From Polyangiaceae bacterium (GTDB taxonomy: Bacteria > Myxococcota_A > Polyangia > Polyangiales > Polyangiaceae): DNA of 64,000 nt. Each line of letters starts with the position of its first letter. Within the stretch, counting starts at the first letter, position 1. The stretch spans positions 18,197 through 82,196 of the forward strand of contig JAICTZ010000033.1 of assembly GCA_025936115.1 (NCBI GenBank). The letters run 5' to 3'. Shown in pieces: positions 45,155 to 54,237 of the stretch. Made by a program: the position numbers and the translations under genes. Below the pieces are notes generated by a model, which worked only from the letters and a program-made list of their open reading frames with translations, had not been told where the DNA came from and made no database searches.

Positions 45155-46381
45155 TTACTCGAGGGCGGCACGCTTGCGTTCGAGGAGAGCTCGCTCGGCG
45201 CGCGAGGTCTGTTGCTCGAGCGCACGCTCGAAAAAATGCCTGGCTTGGTCGATGTGCCCGAGCGACGCGTGGAGCTCGGCGTAGGTCGCGAGCGCGTAGG
45301 GATAGCGCGCGATGAGCTCGCGCTCGGGAATGGCGTCGAGCTCGTCGAGACCCGCCGTGGCCCCGCGACACATCGCGACGGCGAGCGCCCGATTCACGTC
45401 GACGACGGGCGACGGCGCCGCTCGCCGCAAGAGATCGTAGAGCCGCAAGATCTCGGCCCAGTCGGTCGCCGTGTAACTCGGCGCCTGCGCGTGACAGGCC
45501 GCGATCGCGGCCTCGAGGTGAAAGTGCGTGAGCTCGCGGCCGCGCGCCGAGCGGCCGAGGTAAGTGAACGCCTCGGCGAAGAGCACGCGGTCCCATTTTT
45601 CACGGTCCTGCTCGTGGAGCAACAATAAGCCGCCGTCCTCGGCGCGTCGGGCGGGCGCGCGCGCCACGTGAAAACAGAAGAGCGCCCGGAGCGCTTCGGC
45701 GGCGGGCGTCGTGGAGCGCACGTCGTCGGTGAGCAGGCGCACGAGGCGCAAGGAATCGCTGCAGAGCGCTTCGTCGATGCCGGACTCGCTGTCGGTCGTG
45801 GCGTAGCCTTCGTTGAAAAGCTGGTAGAGCACGGCGAGGATCGGCGCCAACCGCTCGGGCAGCTCGGAAGGTTCAGGCAGCTCGAAGGGCGTGTTCTGGT
45901 CGCGCAAGCGCTGCTTGGCGCGCACGATCCTTTGAGCGATCGTGCGCTCGTCGGCCAAAAAGGCGCGCGCGATTTGCGGCGTCTCGAAGCCGAACGCGAT
46001 GCGCAGCGTCAACGCAATCTGCGCCGCGCGCGGCAGCGCCGGATGACAGCACAGAAAAATCAGGCGGAGCTCGTCGTCGAGCTCGACGCGCGACGGCTCG
46101 CTCGTTCCCGCGTCCTCTTGGGTGAGCTCGACGTGACGGCGCTCGGCGCGCAGCTCGTCCACGACGACGTTGTGAGCGACCCGCAAGAGCCAACCCTCGA
46201 GGCGCAAGCTTTGCGGCTCGTCGGGATAGCGCTCGAGCGCGCGCAGTCCCGCCTCCTGCATCGCGCTCTCGGCGAGCGTCAGCCGCTCGACGCCGAAGCG
46301 CCGCACGAGCGCGGCGATGAGCCTGCCATGCGCGGCGCGAAAGATGCGCCCGATGGCCGCGCCGCGCGCGTCAGTGGTCAC
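45155..46381 (-). CDS. ECF-type RNA polymerase sigma factor with C-terminal TPR-like extension (ECF42/DUF6596)
   Basis: The 408-residue protein has sigma region 2 (LRLEGWLLRVAHNVVVDELR) and region 4 (QIALTLRIAFGFETPQIARAFL ... IAQRIVRAKQRLR), then a long helical C-terminal domain with DUF6596 features (PILAVLYQLFNEGYATT, VDVNRALAVAMCRG). This is the ECF42 layout, which lacks an anti-sigma gene and relies on the extension and a YCII/DGPF partner. The GTG start at 46381 overlaps the partner's stop by 11 bp. Confidence 0.88.
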   Translation of the reverse strand: MTTDARGAAIGRIFRAAHGRLIAALVRRFGVERLTLAESAMQEAGLRALERYPDEPQSLRLEGWLLRVAHNVVVDELRAERRHVELTQEDAGTSEPSRVELDDELRLIFLCCHPALPRAAQIALTLRIAFGFETPQIARAFLADERTIAQRIVRAKQRLRDQNTPFELPEPSELPERLAPILAVLYQLFNEGYATTDSESGIDEALCSDSLRLVRLLTDDVRSTTPAAEALRALFCFHVARAPARRAEDGGLLLLHEQDREKWDRVLFAEAFTYLGRSARGRELTHFHLEAAIAACHAQAPSYTATDWAEILRLYDLLRRAAPSPVVDVNRALAVAMCRGATAGLDELDAIPERELIARYPYALATYAELHASLGHIDQARHFFERALEQQTSRAERALLERKRAALE

Positions 46382-46736
46382 TGGGCAGCTTGACCTCTTC
46401 GACGACGCGCACCTCGACGAAGCCCTTCTGGAGCTCCAACGTCGGCGCGGTGCGCGCGAGCGCAATTGCTTCCTCGAGCGACGCCGCTTCGATGATGAAG
46501 ACTCCGCCGACGGCTTCTTTGGTCTCCATGAACGGACCCTCGACGACTTCCCCGCCACGAACGCTGAGGCGAGCGCCGATCTGGTCGCGCAGTTTGTGCG
46601 ACGCCACGTAGTGGCCGCCTGCCTGAAGCGCTCCGAGCCACTGCTTGAAATGTTGAAAAATCTGAGGTCCAAACGCGGGATCCTGGCTGCGTTTATCGAG
46701 ATCGGCGCCGCCGAGCAAAAGCATGTATTTGGCCAT
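46371..46736 (-). CDS. YCII/DGPF-domain protein, ECF42 partner
   Basis: The 121-residue protein starts MAKYMLLLGGADLD and contains VVEGPFMETKEAVGGVFII, the DGPF-type motif, followed by ELQKGFVEVRVVEEV. Genes of this family sit next to ECF42 sigma factors in many bacteria and are thought to take part in their signal response. AAGGA precedes ATG 46736. It is translationally coupled to the sigma factor gene. Confidence 0.88.
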   Translation of the reverse strand: MAKYMLLLGGADLDKRSQDPAFGPQIFQHFKQWLGALQAGGHYVASHKLRDQIGARLSVRGGEVVEGPFMETKEAVGGVFIIEAASLEEAIALARTAPTLELQKGFVEVRVVEEVKLPSDH

Positions 46737-46890
46737 GATTTCCTTTCCGTCGCCTAGAACGCCCGAAGGCCTGCCAGATCGACAAGCTCGTGTCGATTTT
46801 GCGAACGTGACTCTCGTACGGCTTGCAGTCGGGTGCCTCGGTGCAAACTCCCATTTTTAGCGTCAGCGCTCGCGCACGCCATGGGGCGCC

Positions 46891-49056
46891 GTGGCCGAGG
46901 TCCGCGCCGTCTCGGATCTGCTAGCCTCGGGCAAGACATCGAGGGGGCAGTCCGAGGCGCCGATCGAACGAGAGCTCGCCCTCGCCCGCGCGCGGGAAGC
47001 CGAATACCGCACACGCCTGACCCGTCATCGCGATCTCGCGCGCCGCTTGCGCTCGCATGCGGCCCAATTGCGGGAGGCGATCAAGGAGCCGCAGGGTCGG
47101 GGCAGCCTCGACGCGTTGCTCGCCAGCGTGGCGCGGCTCACGAGCCAAGCGCTCGACATTCCGCGCACGAGCATCTGGCTCTTCGATGCATCCGGCAAGT
47201 ACTTGGTTTGTCGCTTTCAAATACCGATGCCGCCACCGGGCACCGCGGAGGCGCACCTCGACGTCGCAACTTGCCCCGGCTACGTGCGCGCGATCACTCA
47301 AACGGAGGTCGGGGCCGTCGCCGTGGAGGACGCGCTCACCGATCCACGCACCTCCGAGCTCAAGGACTACCTCGTGCGGCATCAGGTCGGCGCGCTCCTC
47401 GACGTGCCGCTGATTGGCCCAGGCGAGCTCCGCGGCGTGCTCTGCCACGAACATCAGGGCTCCTCACGAAAGTGGCAAGAAGAGGAAATCGACTTTGCCG
47501 CGGACGTGGGCGCGCTCGTGGCGCTCACGCTGGAAGTGGAGCGCCGTGTGTGGACCGAGCAGACGCTGCGGGGCACCGAGGCCAAATACAAACACTTGGT
47601 CGAGACGCTGCCGGTCGTCGTTTACTCGTTCGACGCGCGAAGCGGCGAGCTCGACTACCTGAGTCCGCGCGTGAAGGAGCTCGGCGGTCGTGGCGCCGAG
47701 GAGTACCTCGTCGCCGGCGGCGTCGAGCGTTGGGTGGAGGCGGTCTTCCCCGAAGAGCGCGACGGCGTCCGGCGCCGCCTCTCCTGGCAGATCGACGATA
47801 GCCTCGAGCCCGAGCTCGTCTATCGCATTCGTTTGCCCGACGGCGCGCGCCGTTACGTGCGCGACACGTGCGCCGTGATCCGCGACGCACACGGCCGCCC
47901 CGTGGCCATTCAAGGCACTCTCGCCGACATCACGACGCAGCGCGAGGCCGAGCTCGAGCGCGCGGAAGTCGAGCGCCGCTTCAACTCGCTGCTCGACGGC
48001 GTCGACGTGCTCGCCGTCGTGCTCGACGCCACGGGACGCGTCGCATTGATCAACGAGACCTTCCTCCGGCTCACGGGCTACGCGCGCGAGGAAGTCATCG
48101 GCGCCGATGGCTTCGGGCTGCTCTTGTCCGAGCGCGAGCGCGAGCGCGTCCGCGACGACTTTCTGAAGGGCATGCGCGACGGCAAGGTCGTGCGTCACTT
48201 CGAGACCACGATCCGCCGCCGCGACGGCGCGTGCCGTAAGGTCCTCTGGACGAACACGCCGACGCATTCCGCCGATGGCGCCGTCATCGGCAGCTCGAGC
48301 CTGGGCGTCGACATCACCGATCGGCTCGAGGCCGAAGCGCTCGCGCTCCAGGGCGAAAAGCTCGAAAGCCTCGGCCGGCTCGCCGCGGGCATCGCGCACG
48401 ACTTCAATAACCTGCTCACCGTCATCGGCGGTGCGGCGGACCGGCTCACCCTCCCGCATTTCGACCGGGCCGAGGCTGCGCGTGACATTCAGACGGCGGT
48501 GCGTCAGGCCGCGGAGCTCACGCGCGCACTCCTCGCCTACGCGCGCCGCGAGCCGATTCGGCCCGTGTCGCTCGCGATCGACGGCCTGATTGACGAGACG
48601 TGGCCCGTGCTCGCGAAGCTCGCCCCGTCGGGCCTCACGCTGGCGCGCCACCTCGACGCGAGCGACGCCCACGTCACCGTCGATCCGACGCAGCTGCGTC
48701 AAGTCGTCATGAACCTGGTCGGCAACGCCGTGGACGCCACCGTCGGCCACGGCACGACCGTTTTGCTCTCGACCAGCGTCGTGGCGTTCGATCTGGAGCA
48801 AGCACGCGCTCACGGCTTCGCGGCCGAAGGGAGCTTCGTCGTCCTCAGCGTCACCGACGACGGCCCGGGCATTGCTCCCGAGATCCGCGATCGCATCTTC
48901 GAGCCGTTCTTCACCACCAAAGCCAAGGGAGAGGGCACCGGCCTCGGCCTCGCCCTCTGCGCCTCCATCGCGCGCGGCGCGGGCGGCTTCATCACGGCCG
49001 AGAGCACACCCGGCGGCGGCGCGTCGGTTCGGGTATTTTTGCCCGTCACGGACTAA
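46891..49056 (+). CDS. Hybrid-free sensor histidine kinase with GAF and two PAS domains
   Basis: The 721-residue cytoplasmic-looking kinase has a GAF domain (about 60-215: IPRTSIWLFDASGKYLVCRF), a PAS domain (about 225-350), a second PAS domain (about 360-480: DATGRVALINETFLRLTGYA), the H box GIAHDFNNLLTVI near 500 and a HATPase domain (VMNLVGNAVDA, DDGPGIAPEIRDRIFEPFFT, GTGLGLAL). No membrane segments or receiver are seen, and no response regulator is adjacent. The start is GTG 46891; the ATG at 46881 is in another frame. Confidence 0.9.
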   Translation: MAEVRAVSDLLASGKTSRGQSEAPIERELALARAREAEYRTRLTRHRDLARRLRSHAAQLREAIKEPQGRGSLDALLASVARLTSQALDIPRTSIWLFDASGKYLVCRFQIPMPPPGTAEAHLDVATCPGYVRAITQTEVGAVAVEDALTDPRTSELKDYLVRHQVGALLDVPLIGPGELRGVLCHEHQGSSRKWQEEEIDFAADVGALVALTLEVERRVWTEQTLRGTEAKYKHLVETLPVVVYSFDARSGELDYLSPRVKELGGRGAEEYLVAGGVERWVEAVFPEERDGVRRRLSWQIDDSLEPELVYRIRLPDGARRYVRDTCAVIRDAHGRPVAIQGTLADITTQREAELERAEVERRFNSLLDGVDVLAVVLDATGRVALINETFLRLTGYAREEVIGADGFGLLLSERERERVRDDFLKGMRDGKVVRHFETTIRRRDGACRKVLWTNTPTHSADGAVIGSSSLGVDITDRLEAEALALQGEKLESLGRLAAGIAHDFNNLLTVIGGAADRLTLPHFDRAEAARDIQTAVRQAAELTRALLAYARREPIRPVSLAIDGLIDETWPVLAKLAPSGLTLARHLDASDAHVTVDPTQLRQVVMNLVGNAVDATVGHGTTVLLSTSVVAFDLEQARAHGFAAEGSFVVLSVTDDGPGIAPEIRDRIFEPFFTTKAKGEGTGLGLALCASIARGAGGFITAESTPGGGASVRVFLPVTD

Positions 49057-49144
49057 AACGCCGCGGGGACGAGGCCGAGCGCTTCGATCTTCACCCGCGC
49101 TGCTTACACATTGCTGTCATGCCGCCACAATGTAGGTTGGGCGC

Positions 49145-50905
49145 GTGAAGCACGGCGAAGCGCGCGAGCTGCGCGAACAAAAGCGACGGAGTCGGTTCGA
49201 CAGGCGCCTCTGGCGGCGATTCGCGAAGACCGCGCTGCCGTATTGGTTCTCGAACGAGAAGTGGTTCGCCCGCGGCCTCATCGCGTTGCTCGTGCTCCTC
49301 CTGATCGGTGACACCGAGTTCAACGTCTTCTTCAACAAGCAATCAGGCGAGTTCACCTCGGCCCTCGCCGCTCAGGATCACGACCGCTTTTGGCACTCGA
49401 TCCGCATGTTCGTCGCGTACCTGCTGTTCGCGGTGCCGATCTACGCCTTCTACTACTTCGTGCGCGACACGCTCGGCATTCACTGGCGACGCTGGCTCAC
49501 GCACGACTTTCTCGGCAAATACTTCGAGAACCGTACCTTTTACGACCTTGCGTCCAGCGACACGATCGACAACCCGGACCAGCGCATCAGCGAGGACATC
49601 AACGCCTTCACGCAAAAGTCGCTGAGCTTCTTGATGGTGCTCACGAGCGCGATCTTCCAGCTGTTCGCGTTCAGCCGCGTGCTGTGGAGCATTTCGCGCC
49701 CGCTCGTCGCCTTCCTCGTGGGCTACGCCGCGCTCGGCACGTTCGTGACGCTCGGCGTGTTCGGCAAGCGCATGGTGTGGCTCAATTTCCTGCAATTGAA
49801 GCGCGAGGCCGATTTTCGTTTCGGCCTGGTGCGCATTCGCGAACACGCCGAATCCATCGCGTTCTACCGCGGCGAACCTCAAGAATCACAGCAGGTCAAA
49901 CATCGCTTTTCGGCCGTGTTCGAGAATTTCACCGCCATCATTCGCTGGACGTTGAAGCTCAACTTCTTCCAGTACGGATACAGCTTGACGACGTTGATCC
50001 TGCCGAGCGTGATCATCGGCCCGCGGGTGCTCTCGGGCGAGCTCGAGGTCGGTCGCGTCGTGCAGGCAGCGGGGGCGTTCTCCGCGATCTTCACGGCGCT
50101 CACGCTCGTCGTCGACAACTTCGAGAGCCTGAGTCGCTTCGCGGCGGGGATCAACCGCCTGCACGACTTCGATAAAGCGCTCGGCTCGCGTGCGCAGCGA
50201 CGCACGCATCGAGACCCGGTCATCGAGGTCATGGAGGACTCGCGGCTCGCGTTCGAGGACGTCACGCTACTCACGCCGAACCACGAACGAACCCTGGTGA
50301 AGGACCTCACCCTCTCGCTCGCACCCGGTGAGGGGCTGCTCATCGTCGGAGCGAGCGGCGGCGGCAAGAGCTCGCTCCTGCGCGCGGTCGCCGGCCTGTG
50401 GGACGCGGGCACGGGCACGATCGTGCGCCCGCCTGCGGAGGACATGCTATTTCTGCCGCAACACGCCTACATGATCCTCGGCACGTTGCGGGCGCAGCTC
50501 TTGTACCCGGGACACGCGCGCGCCATCGCGGACGAAGAGCTCAGAGACGTGCTCGAGCGCGTCAATCTGCCGAATCTCGAGCAGCAGTGCGGCGGCTTCG
50601 ATCAGGAGATCCAGCTCGACAAGGTGCTTTCGATCGGCGAGCAGCAGCGGCTCGCCTTCGCGCGCGTCCTCCTGCACAAGCCCAAGTTCGCCATGCTCGA
50701 CGAAGCCACGAGCGCCCTCGACGCCGAGAACGAAGCCACGCTCTATCGCCAGCTGAAGGACAGCGCCACGACGCCCATCAGCGTCAGCCATCGCCCGGCC
50801 ATCCTCGAGTACCACCAGCAAGTCCTCGAGCTCGGCGGCCAGGGGAAATGGCGCGTGCAGCCCGCCACGGAGTACGAGTTCAATCCGGACCTGCTCGGCG
50901 ACTAA
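49145..50905 (+). CDS. ABC transporter, fused permease/ATPase of the YddA/SbmA type
   Basis: The 586-residue protein has six predicted membrane segments of the ABC_membrane_2 type (ARGLIALLVLLLIGDTEFNV, the SDTIDNPDQRISEDI motif) and a C-terminal ATPase: Walker A GASGGGKSS near 402, signature LSIGEQQRLAFARVL and Walker B FAMLDEATSALD. Relatives import or export peptides, cobalamin or long-chain acyl-CoA. The signature LSIGE differs slightly from LSGGQ, as in this subfamily. Start is GTG 49145, 88 bp after the histidine kinase. Confidence 0.9.
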   Translation: MKHGEARELREQKRRSRFDRRLWRRFAKTALPYWFSNEKWFARGLIALLVLLLIGDTEFNVFFNKQSGEFTSALAAQDHDRFWHSIRMFVAYLLFAVPIYAFYYFVRDTLGIHWRRWLTHDFLGKYFENRTFYDLASSDTIDNPDQRISEDINAFTQKSLSFLMVLTSAIFQLFAFSRVLWSISRPLVAFLVGYAALGTFVTLGVFGKRMVWLNFLQLKREADFRFGLVRIREHAESIAFYRGEPQESQQVKHRFSAVFENFTAIIRWTLKLNFFQYGYSLTTLILPSVIIGPRVLSGELEVGRVVQAAGAFSAIFTALTLVVDNFESLSRFAAGINRLHDFDKALGSRAQRRTHRDPVIEVMEDSRLAFEDVTLLTPNHERTLVKDLTLSLAPGEGLLIVGASGGGKSSLLRAVAGLWDAGTGTIVRPPAEDMLFLPQHAYMILGTLRAQLLYPGHARAIADEELRDVLERVNLPNLEQQCGGFDQEIQLDKVLSIGEQQRLAFARVLLHKPKFAMLDEATSALDAENEATLYRQLKDSATTPISVSHRPAILEYHQQVLELGGQGKWRVQPATEYEFNPDLLGD

Positions 50906-50985
50906 CGAGGGCGATTCGGCGGCGTCCAACCCGACGGAAGGCCGGCTCCGCGACCGAACTGCCGACCTTGGACGCCCCCGAACCG

Positions 50986-52500
50986 CTACCGTCGCGCCAC
51001 GCGGTCTGCTACGAAGCGCAACGAACGACACCGAGCCGAAGTGGCGGAACCGGCAGACGCGGCGGACTCAAAATCCGTTGAGGTTACACTCGTGTGGGTT
51101 CGACTCCCACCTTCGGCACTAGCATAAATCCTGCTCGTTTCGTTCGCGACGGGCAGAGGAAGGCGGGTTGGACGCTCGGAGGCTGGCCCACTTTCTGGCC
51201 CACCCTGCGCCGCGATGGCCGCGAGCTCGGGGATGGCGGCGTCCAGCTGGTGAAGCGGGCCGAGGCCGAGTTCGGCTGCCGTCCGCGCCGAGCGCCGGTA
51301 GCGGTTAATCATGATGCTCGACCCGTGGCCCGTCCGGTCGCTGATCCAGGTCTCGGTCTTCCCGTTTGCCAGGTTCAGCGTCACGAACGTCCCGCGGAGG
51401 TCGTGCGCGCGGAGCTTGCCGGTGTTCTCGCCCGCGTTGAAAAGCTCGTGACGGTCGACCCCAGCGGCCTCGAGGTCGGCCCGTAGCTGCCCGGCGAGCT
51501 TGTCGTGGTCGAACGGCTGGCCGTCTTCATCGACGAAGAGGAAGTCGCCCCGCTTGGCACCGCGGAGCTTCACGTAAGCGCGGAGAGCGCGCGCCACGCC
51601 GGCGTCGAGCGCCCAAGCCCGGGGGTCGTCGGTCTTGTTCACGTCGAGGCGAACCGTGCCGAGCTCGAGGTCGACGTCGACTCCGATCTGAAGCGCGACC
51701 GCCTCGCCGCTCCTGCATCCCTCGCGAGAGAGGAAGCCGCAGAGCACGCGCCGTCCGAGCGGCGTCGGTGCATGGCCGAGCAGAGCAGCATCCTCGAGCG
51801 GGTAGAGGTACGGATACTTCGGCGACTTTCCGATCTTGGGCATGAAGCCCCTCGGCAAAGGGCTCGCCTCGAGCAGCCGGCACGGAAACACCGCGAGTTC
51901 GAGCACGCGGTGGATCACCTGCGCGTACTGCCGGCGCGTCGCCGGCTTCTTCGTCGTGTTCGGCAAGTTCCGCATGACCGTTTGCGCGTGGTCGAGCGTC
52001 ACAGCCGAAAGCGGGAGGTCTCCGAACTTGAGCCCGGGCGCGATCGCGACCCAGCAGATCCACTGCACGCGCGCTTCGTCGAGGTCGGCCGTCTTCTTCT
52101 TGCCCACATGGTCGGGATACTCGCGAGCAAGAGAGCCGTCCGTCCACTTCCCCGCCAGGGTCGCGAACGTGGTCTCGGCCTTCTTCGTCTTGGCCGCGCC
52201 TTTGCCCGCGCAGAGCGCCTCAACGATCCGCTCCGCATCGGCGAAGTCCTGCTCAGTCGGCGCGGCGCCGGCTTCTTCGAGGATGATCGGCGCGCGCGAT
52301 GAGTGGCCAGCGCGCGCGAGTAGGTCGGCGAGCTCTCGCATTCGGTCGGCTCGCCTTTGCGCCGCATCTTCGTCACGCAACTTAATGAGGAAGCGGCCCC
52401 GAAGTCCCTTGCCGTACCGCAAGCGCGTTCGGAAGAATCCTTCGGGTGTGGGATCAAGGTCGGCGTGTCCGTCGCGCCCCTGTTTCGGCGTGTTCGTCAC
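50986..52500 (-). CDS. int: Tyrosine recombinase (phage integrase)
   Basis: The 504-residue protein has a SAM-like core-binding region (about 110-215) and a catalytic domain: Arg in SREGCRSGEAVAL, Lys in the NKTDD beta hairpin, HDLRGTF, GHGSS and the nucleophile Tyr in MINRYRR. The last about 45 residues (including GGSRTHTSVTSTDFES) are translated antisense from the tRNA-Leu gene, so the C-terminus seen here is partly host-encoded. The stop at 50986 lies in chromosomal DNA. The start is GTG 52500, overlapping the upstream gene by GTGA. It inserts and excises the element at the tRNA. Confidence 0.9.
   Translation of the reverse strand: MTNTPKQGRDGHADLDPTPEGFFRTRLRYGKGLRGRFLIKLRDEDAAQRRADRMRELADLLARAGHSSRAPIILEEAGAAPTEQDFADAERIVEALCAGKGAAKTKKAETTFATLAGKWTDGSLAREYPDHVGKKKTADLDEARVQWICWVAIAPGLKFGDLPLSAVTLDHAQTVMRNLPNTTKKPATRRQYAQVIHRVLELAVFPCRLLEASPLPRGFMPKIGKSPKYPYLYPLEDAALLGHAPTPLGRRVLCGFLSREGCRSGEAVALQIGVDVDLELGTVRLDVNKTDDPRAWALDAGVARALRAYVKLRGAKRGDFLFVDEDGQPFDHDKLAGQLRADLEAAGVDRHELFNAGENTGKLRAHDLRGTFVTLNLANGKTETWISDRTGHGSSIMINRYRRSARTAAELGLGPLHQLDAAIPELAAIAAQGGPESGPASERPTRLPLPVANETSRIYASAEGGSRTHTSVTSTDFESAASAGSATSARCRSLRFVADRVARR
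51035..51118 (+). tRNA. tRNA-Leu(CAA)
   Basis: The acceptor stem GCCGAAG (51035-51041) pairs with CTTCGGC (51111-51117), with discriminator A at 51118 and no encoded CCA. The anticodon loop CTCAAAA in the stem GCGGA/TCCGT gives anticodon CAA. The long variable arm and GGTTCGACTCC T-arm are typical of leucine tRNA. A tyrosine recombinase gene runs antisense into it, so it is the integration site of the element to the right. Confidence 0.9.
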
Positions 52501-52811
52501 GAGAGCTTGTCCTTAGCGTCGAGCTGCTCGGCGATCATCTCGTTCAGCTCTCCGGTGCGAAGCCCGTCTTTGATACGCCGGAGCACCGTGACGTACTCGG
52601 CCACCGCGTCAGCGATGGCCTTTGCATCGTCGAGATCGTCATCGGACACGACGCCATCGGCAGGCGACTTACCGAGCGAGAGCTGCCGCGCGGCGAACAG
52701 CCGTTCCCGGAGGCCGCGCTCGTCGATGCGAGGGAAGCGAGCAAGCCAGACTTGTTCGAGAGCGGCTTCAAAGTCCTTCGCCATCTCCTCGCGCTCGTCT
52801 TCATCAGCCAT
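52497..52811 (-). CDS. Hypothetical acidic element protein
   Basis: The 104-residue protein is acidic and helical (MADEDEREEMAKDFEAALEQ), with a C-terminal region AEYVTVLRRIKDGLRTGEL. No family recognised. It is coupled to int by a 4-bp overlap, so it could be a small excision or regulatory factor; no HTH is evident. Confidence 0.6.
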   Translation of the reverse strand: MADEDEREEMAKDFEAALEQVWLARFPRIDERGLRERLFAARQLSLGKSPADGVVSDDDLDDAKAIADAVAEYVTVLRRIKDGLRTGELNEMIAEQLDAKDKLS

Positions 52812-53064
52812 CGCCGTCCTCCTCGTCGTCGAGCACGCCTGCGTCGGCCGCGGACTCGGCCGCCTCGTTCCAGCCTGATAGCACCGCGAGCTCGAGCGCG
52901 GCTGCGTGCACCGTGATCGCGATGCCGCGGAGCTGCGTGGCGATGACGGCCCAGCCGCCGTCGGGCGCGTCGCCTTCGAGCTGCTCGACCACGCCGCGAA
53001 GTATCTGCGCGGCGTGCTGCTTCCGCTTGTCGGCTTCGAAGAGCCCAGGGAAGTCGATGATCAT
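52804..53064 (-). CDS. Hypothetical element protein
   Basis: The 86-residue protein starts MIIDFPGLFEADKRKQHAAQ at ATG 53064, which overlaps the stop of the upstream gene (ATGA). It is helical and acidic at the C-terminus (DDEEDGDG). No function recognised. The longer start at 53109 would run deep into the neighbour and is rejected. Confidence 0.55.
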   Translation of the reverse strand: MIIDFPGLFEADKRKQHAAQILRGVVEQLEGDAPDGGWAVIATQLRGIAITVHAAALELAVLSGWNEAAESAADAGVLDDEEDGDG

Positions 53065-53294
53065 GGCGTCCCCCCGGGAGTCACGTCCTGCGTTTCGCTC
53101 TTGAGCCACTCACGCACGCAATGCACTCCCGCGAGGCATCGTGCGAGATCGCGTGCACCGTCGGGAAGCTCGTAGCTTTGCTCGTGCGCACCGATCTCGA
53201 CCAGTGCGTCGAGCCCTGCCGCGACCGCGTCGTCGAGCTTCTTGATCATCGACGCTACGCTGTCCGCTTCGAGGGAAGCCGTGGACATGCTCAT
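53061..53294 (-). CDS. Hypothetical element protein
   Basis: The 77-residue protein starts MSMSTASLEADSVASMIKKL. It contains a helical segment and ends in a Thr/Pro-rich tail. Both ends overlap neighbours by 4 bp, which supports it being a genuine gene of the packed operon. No family recognised. Confidence 0.55.
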   Translation of the reverse strand: MSMSTASLEADSVASMIKKLDDAVAAGLDALVEIGAHEQSYELPDGARDLARCLAGVHCVREWLKSETQDVTPGGTP

Positions 53295-53644
53295 GGCGTG
53301 CCTCCCGCATCAGCCGTTCTTCGTGCGAGGCCGCAAAGGCGACGAGTGAGCTCGGTCCATTCACCGCGCTTGCCAGAATCCGGTTTGTAGAGCTCTAGAT
53401 GTGAAGGCGGGTAACCGACGGGGCCAACGCCCGGAGGAAGGTGAGGCAGTTGGGGGACATCAAGGTCTTGCACCACAGTTCCGCAAGGCCAAAAGGCGGG
53501 GTCACACGTGCAAGCGTCTGGTGGGCAGACGCTCTCCAGCGCGTGAGGCTCCGAAAGGACTGTCGCGATCTGACCGATGCGCTCCGGGTAGTCCGAGCGC
53601 ACGATCACTACTCGGTCGCCGATGTTGAACCGACGCCGCTTCAC
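53291..53644 (-). CDS. Hypothetical protein with KOW/SH3-like N-terminus
   Basis: From GTG 53644 the 117-residue product begins KRRRFNIGDRVVIVRSDYPERIGQIATVL, a small beta-barrel-like opening similar to KOW or SH3-type segments, followed by a Cys cluster (VCPPDACTCDPAFWPC) that may bind zinc. The GTGA overlap with the upstream gene fixes this start over the longer Arg-rich reading. Role unknown. Confidence 0.6.
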   Translation of the reverse strand: MKRRRFNIGDRVVIVRSDYPERIGQIATVLSEPHALESVCPPDACTCDPAFWPCGTVVQDLDVPQLPHLPPGVGPVGYPPSHLELYKPDSGKRGEWTELTRRLCGLARRTADAGGTP

Positions 53645-54069
53645 AGCGCACCTCCCCGAGCCAGCATGCCGCGCATGGACACGAGCGCGCCTTCGAGCAG
53701 CGGCACCGCGTGTGTCGCGAACTCGCTGCGCAGGGCGCGTGTCCAGGTCTCGAACTTCTCGACCGCCAGCATCTCGAGCGTGTCGAGGATCTTGTTCGGC
53801 TTCGGCCAAAGCGTCCGATTAGCGGGGTGCTGCTTCTGAATGACGCGCGTCGCTAGGATGTTTGGACTGGCCTCTCGGATCAGATCGGACGCGGCGAGCG
53901 CGTCTTGTTTGGTAGAGAACGCTGGCGGCCAACCGCTTTCGCGGAAGAGCCGATCGCAGAACCCCGAGGCGCTCGCCGTGGTCCACTCCGGCTCGAGCTT
54001 CTTGCCCGACGAGCTGACGCCGGCCGCCTTGACCTGGATCTCGAACACCCAGCGCACCTTGGCGATCAC
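53641..54069 (-). CDS. Hypothetical element protein
   Basis: The 142-residue protein starts GTG 54069 (MIAKVRWVFEIQVKAAG). It contains a DALAASDLIREASPNILATRV segment and a helical C-terminal half with several Met/Trp residues. It is coupled at both ends by GTGA overlaps to its neighbours. No family recognised. Confidence 0.6.
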   Translation of the reverse strand: MIAKVRWVFEIQVKAAGVSSSGKKLEPEWTTASASGFCDRLFRESGWPPAFSTKQDALAASDLIREASPNILATRVIQKQHPANRTLWPKPNKILDTLEMLAVEKFETWTRALRSEFATHAVPLLEGALVSMRGMLARGGAL

Positions 54070-54182
54070 GAGGCACCGCCTTCCGCTGCGCGCTTGGCTG
54101 CACGTCGGATCTCGGGGTCGATGGGGTTCTCGTTTGCCCGCTTGGTCCCACTCTTCTTCGGTTGTACGGTCCGTTTCGTCAT
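54066..54182 (-). CDS. Small basic protein of 38 residues
   Basis: ATG 54182 is preceded by GAGGAG and the frame runs to the TGA at 54066, which overlaps the next gene's GTG. The peptide MTKRTVQPKKSGTKRANEN... is highly basic with a helical end. The ribosome-binding site and overlap support translation; the function is unknown. Confidence 0.5.
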   Translation of the reverse strand: MTKRTVQPKKSGTKRANENPIDPEIRRAAKRAAEGGAS

Positions 54183-54237
54183 GAGGCTAACTCCTCGTGG
54201 CCAGGGGTCCGGCTGGTTGCACAGCGCGGGCCCCATC

